DNA of 6,304 bases, taken from contig CANHKE010000087.1 in the NCBI GenBank assembly GCA_947461155.1, forward strand, positions 1 through 6,304, written 5' to 3'. Numbering within the stretch: the first letter of the stretch is position 1; the number at the start of each line of letters is the position of its first letter. The notes below the pieces were generated by a model. It was not told the DNA's origin and ran no database searches. It saw only the letters and a list, made by a program, of their open reading frames with translations. This document shows positions 4,805-6,304 of the stretch, one piece after another. A program made the translations under genes and the position numbers. The stretch comes from Cytophagaceae bacterium (lineage in GTDB: Bacteria > Bacteroidota > Bacteroidia > Cytophagales > Spirosomataceae).

Positions 4805-6304
4805 GACCTAAGGTCACGTAAGTAGCTGGTGATTTGATTTCATTCGTTTCCATTCCGTAGGCATAATCAACCTTAACAAAATAGCCAAATAAATTAGCCC
4901 GAGCCCCTACCCCAAATCCAAATAAAAATGGATTCCGGAAGTCCGTGACCGTGGCCTGAAATGGATTTGTTCCTCCACCTAAGACATTGGTATTGAAGCC
5001 GTTTGACCGACTGAATGGATTGGCGCCTGTCCAGGCAGAACCGATATCCGTAAAGCCGACTAACTGCATGGAATTTAAAAAACTAGACTTATTCGATTCT
5101 AAATTAATCAGGTGTTTCACGGGCATACGCAACTCCAAATTCACCAGCAAATGACTGTTCCCCGCCAATTTATTCATTTTAAATCCACGAAGTGAAGTCG
5201 CAAAATCGCTCATAAAAATATCACGATCCGCAGGTCCCTTGACCCCCAATGGGTTTTCTTTCGTTCGAACCTCCCGGTCGATGAATATCCAATTATCCAT
5301 CCCGCCCAACATCGTTTGACGCGCAGCTGGACCAAAAGCATGTGAAGCAGAAACCCGACCCGCAAACAAAAAACTATTCGTTAAGCGAACGTATTTCCGC
5401 ATATCCAAACGCAAGCGCGTGAAACTAGCAGATGTGCGTAAACCTTGCTGATGTTCTACGGATGCCAACAAGCGAGAACCAATCGGTAAATTTTCTTCCC
5501 AATGAACCGTATTATCCAAGGTATAGCGAAGCGAAGTACCCGCATATGTGGCTAAATTTTCAGGGATAGCTAAGGAAGCCATATCCATAGATCGGTTCGA
5601 AGTAAACATCCCCGAAAAGGTTAATTTACTCGTCAGGTTAATCGGGTAAATTCCACTCAATTCAGCCCGGTTATAGCGAATTTTATTTAAAAAGACGTCC
5701 GTCTCTTGCCCATAAACCTTACGATCCACGCGGAACACCCAGTCAACTTTATTAGGCAAATAGGAATACTCAGCCCACAAATCTGAATTTTTAAAACTAG
5801 CGTTCAAGAAAATACCTGTTTTAATTAAATGATTTTCCATCAAATCATTCATCTTCATTTCAAACGCATAACCGATCCCGCGAATCGGGTCTATACGAAA
5901 ATTACCTTCTGACCCATTGACGACGAATGAATTTTGGTAAGCATAAGGCCCTGTTAATTTCGAAGACTCCTTGCGCGAACGAAGTATATTTTGTCTTTCC
6001 AGCCGACTCCGCTTCGCCTTTTCTCGGACATCCAAACTATCGCGTTGCGGTTCCAGGCTAAGATCCAAAGTTTGCACTGAGGTGCTGTCGGCGGCCATCG
6101 GATACCACTGATACGCAGGTAATTCCAAAATCGACTGCGCAGAAACACGCTGAATACGATCCTCTAATAAATCACGATCTTGAAAATAGAGCTTATCCCC
6201 CACCCAATGAAAGGCAGACCAAGTCCCCGATCGTACCCGATTTTGCATCAATTTTCCTTGACTCAAATCCAATGAAACAAGTTCCTCGCCACTCGACTGT
6301 TCAT
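4794..6304 (-). CDS. TolB-like propeller / Omp85-type barrel outer-membrane protein (5' end beyond window)
   Basis: The frame is open to the right edge of the window, so this is the C-terminal 503 or so residues of a larger protein; the first in-window start-like codon (TTG, 6272) is not a real start. Numbering from that codon, residues up to about 60 contain blade-like repeats of the TolB/PD40 propeller type (GEELVSLDLSQGK just before and across the start, then a WVGDKLYF strand). A basic, probably flexible linker spans about 71-107. From about 125 to the end the sequence alternates in the manner of transmembrane beta strands. It includes LRGF (Arg362), resembling the conserved barrel-loop motif of Omp85/surface-antigen proteins, then a NLELRMPV strand and a FTDIGSAW strand. 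It ends in GHDF with a terminal Phe, the usual C-terminal signal for BAM-mediated insertion. Bacteroidota carry related chimeras, some with an N-terminal peptidase-like domain. The substrate or cargo is unknown. Confidence 0.8.
   Translation of the reverse strand, partial: EQSSGEELVSLDLSQGKLMQNRVRSGTWSAFHWVGDKLYFQDRDLLEDRIQRVSAQSILELPAYQWYPMAADSTSVQTLDLSLEPQRDSLDVREKAKRSRLERQNILRSRKESSKLTGPYAYQNSFVVNGSEGNFRIDPIRGIGYAFEMKMNDLMENHLIKTGIFLNASFKNSDLWAEYSYLPNKVDWVFRVDRKVYGQETDVFLNKIRYNRAELSGIYPINLTSKLTFSGMFTSNRSMDMASLAIPENLATYAGTSLRYTLDNTVHWEENLPIGSRLLASVEHQQGLRTSASFTRLRLDMRKYVRLTNSFLFAGRVSASHAFGPAARQTMLGGMDNWIFIDREVRTKENPLGVKGPADRDIFMSDFATSLRGFKMNKLAGNSHLLVNLELRMPVKHLINLESNKSSFLNSMQLVGFTDIGSAWTGANPFSRSNGFNTNVLGGGTNPFQATVTDFRNPFLFGFGVGARANLFGYFVKVDYAYGMETNEIKSPATYVTLGHDF

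Overview
The window looks like a chromosomal housekeeping segment from a member of the Bacteroidota, possibly a Cytophagales-type bacterium; the order-level guess is inference. The evidence is the yajC to coaE gene order, a secreted Bacteroidota-style endonuclease/exonuclease/phosphatase (EEP) domain, a TolB-propeller/outer-membrane-barrel chimera, and the general lack of Shine-Dalgarno (SD) sequences before gene starts. Essentially every base is coding. The only gaps are 4 nt (yajC to coaE), 41 nt (EEP to dnaX) and 1 nt (dnaX to proA).

Plus strand, 1-3528. A yajC gene cut at its 5' end is followed by an unusual 472-codon ORF. This ORF joins a complete dephospho-CoA kinase (CoaE) to a complete EEP-family enzyme with no stop codon between them. 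An AGGAGG motif and an ATG followed by a hydrophobic leader sit exactly at the junction, so the EEP could also be made as its own secreted protein. Next comes dnaX, the clamp-loader tau/gamma gene. The spacing suggests one operon.

The best signal in the window lies inside dnaX, at the junction between the conserved ATPase/oligomerisation part and the Pro/Ala-rich linker. It has a GGAGG element, then an in-register A AAA AAG slippery heptamer, then a UGA stop in the -1 frame, then a GC-rich stem-loop with a GAAA tetraloop. This is the full layout of the E. coli dnaX programmed -1 frameshift. It predicts a 379-residue gamma protein beside the 593-residue tau protein.

Minus strand, 6304-3530. 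The 3' part of a large outer-membrane protein (end of a TolB/PD40-like propeller, a basic linker, then an Omp85-like barrel ending in Phe) is followed at once by proA (gamma-glutamyl phosphate reductase). The two may overlap by 11 nt or be separated by 4 nt. proB is not adjacent. proA converges on dnaX with one base between the two stop codons.

No rRNA, tRNA, CRISPR array, insertion sequence or convincing terminator was seen. The genes are mostly housekeeping. The noteworthy items are the recoding signal in dnaX and the coaE-EEP fusion.
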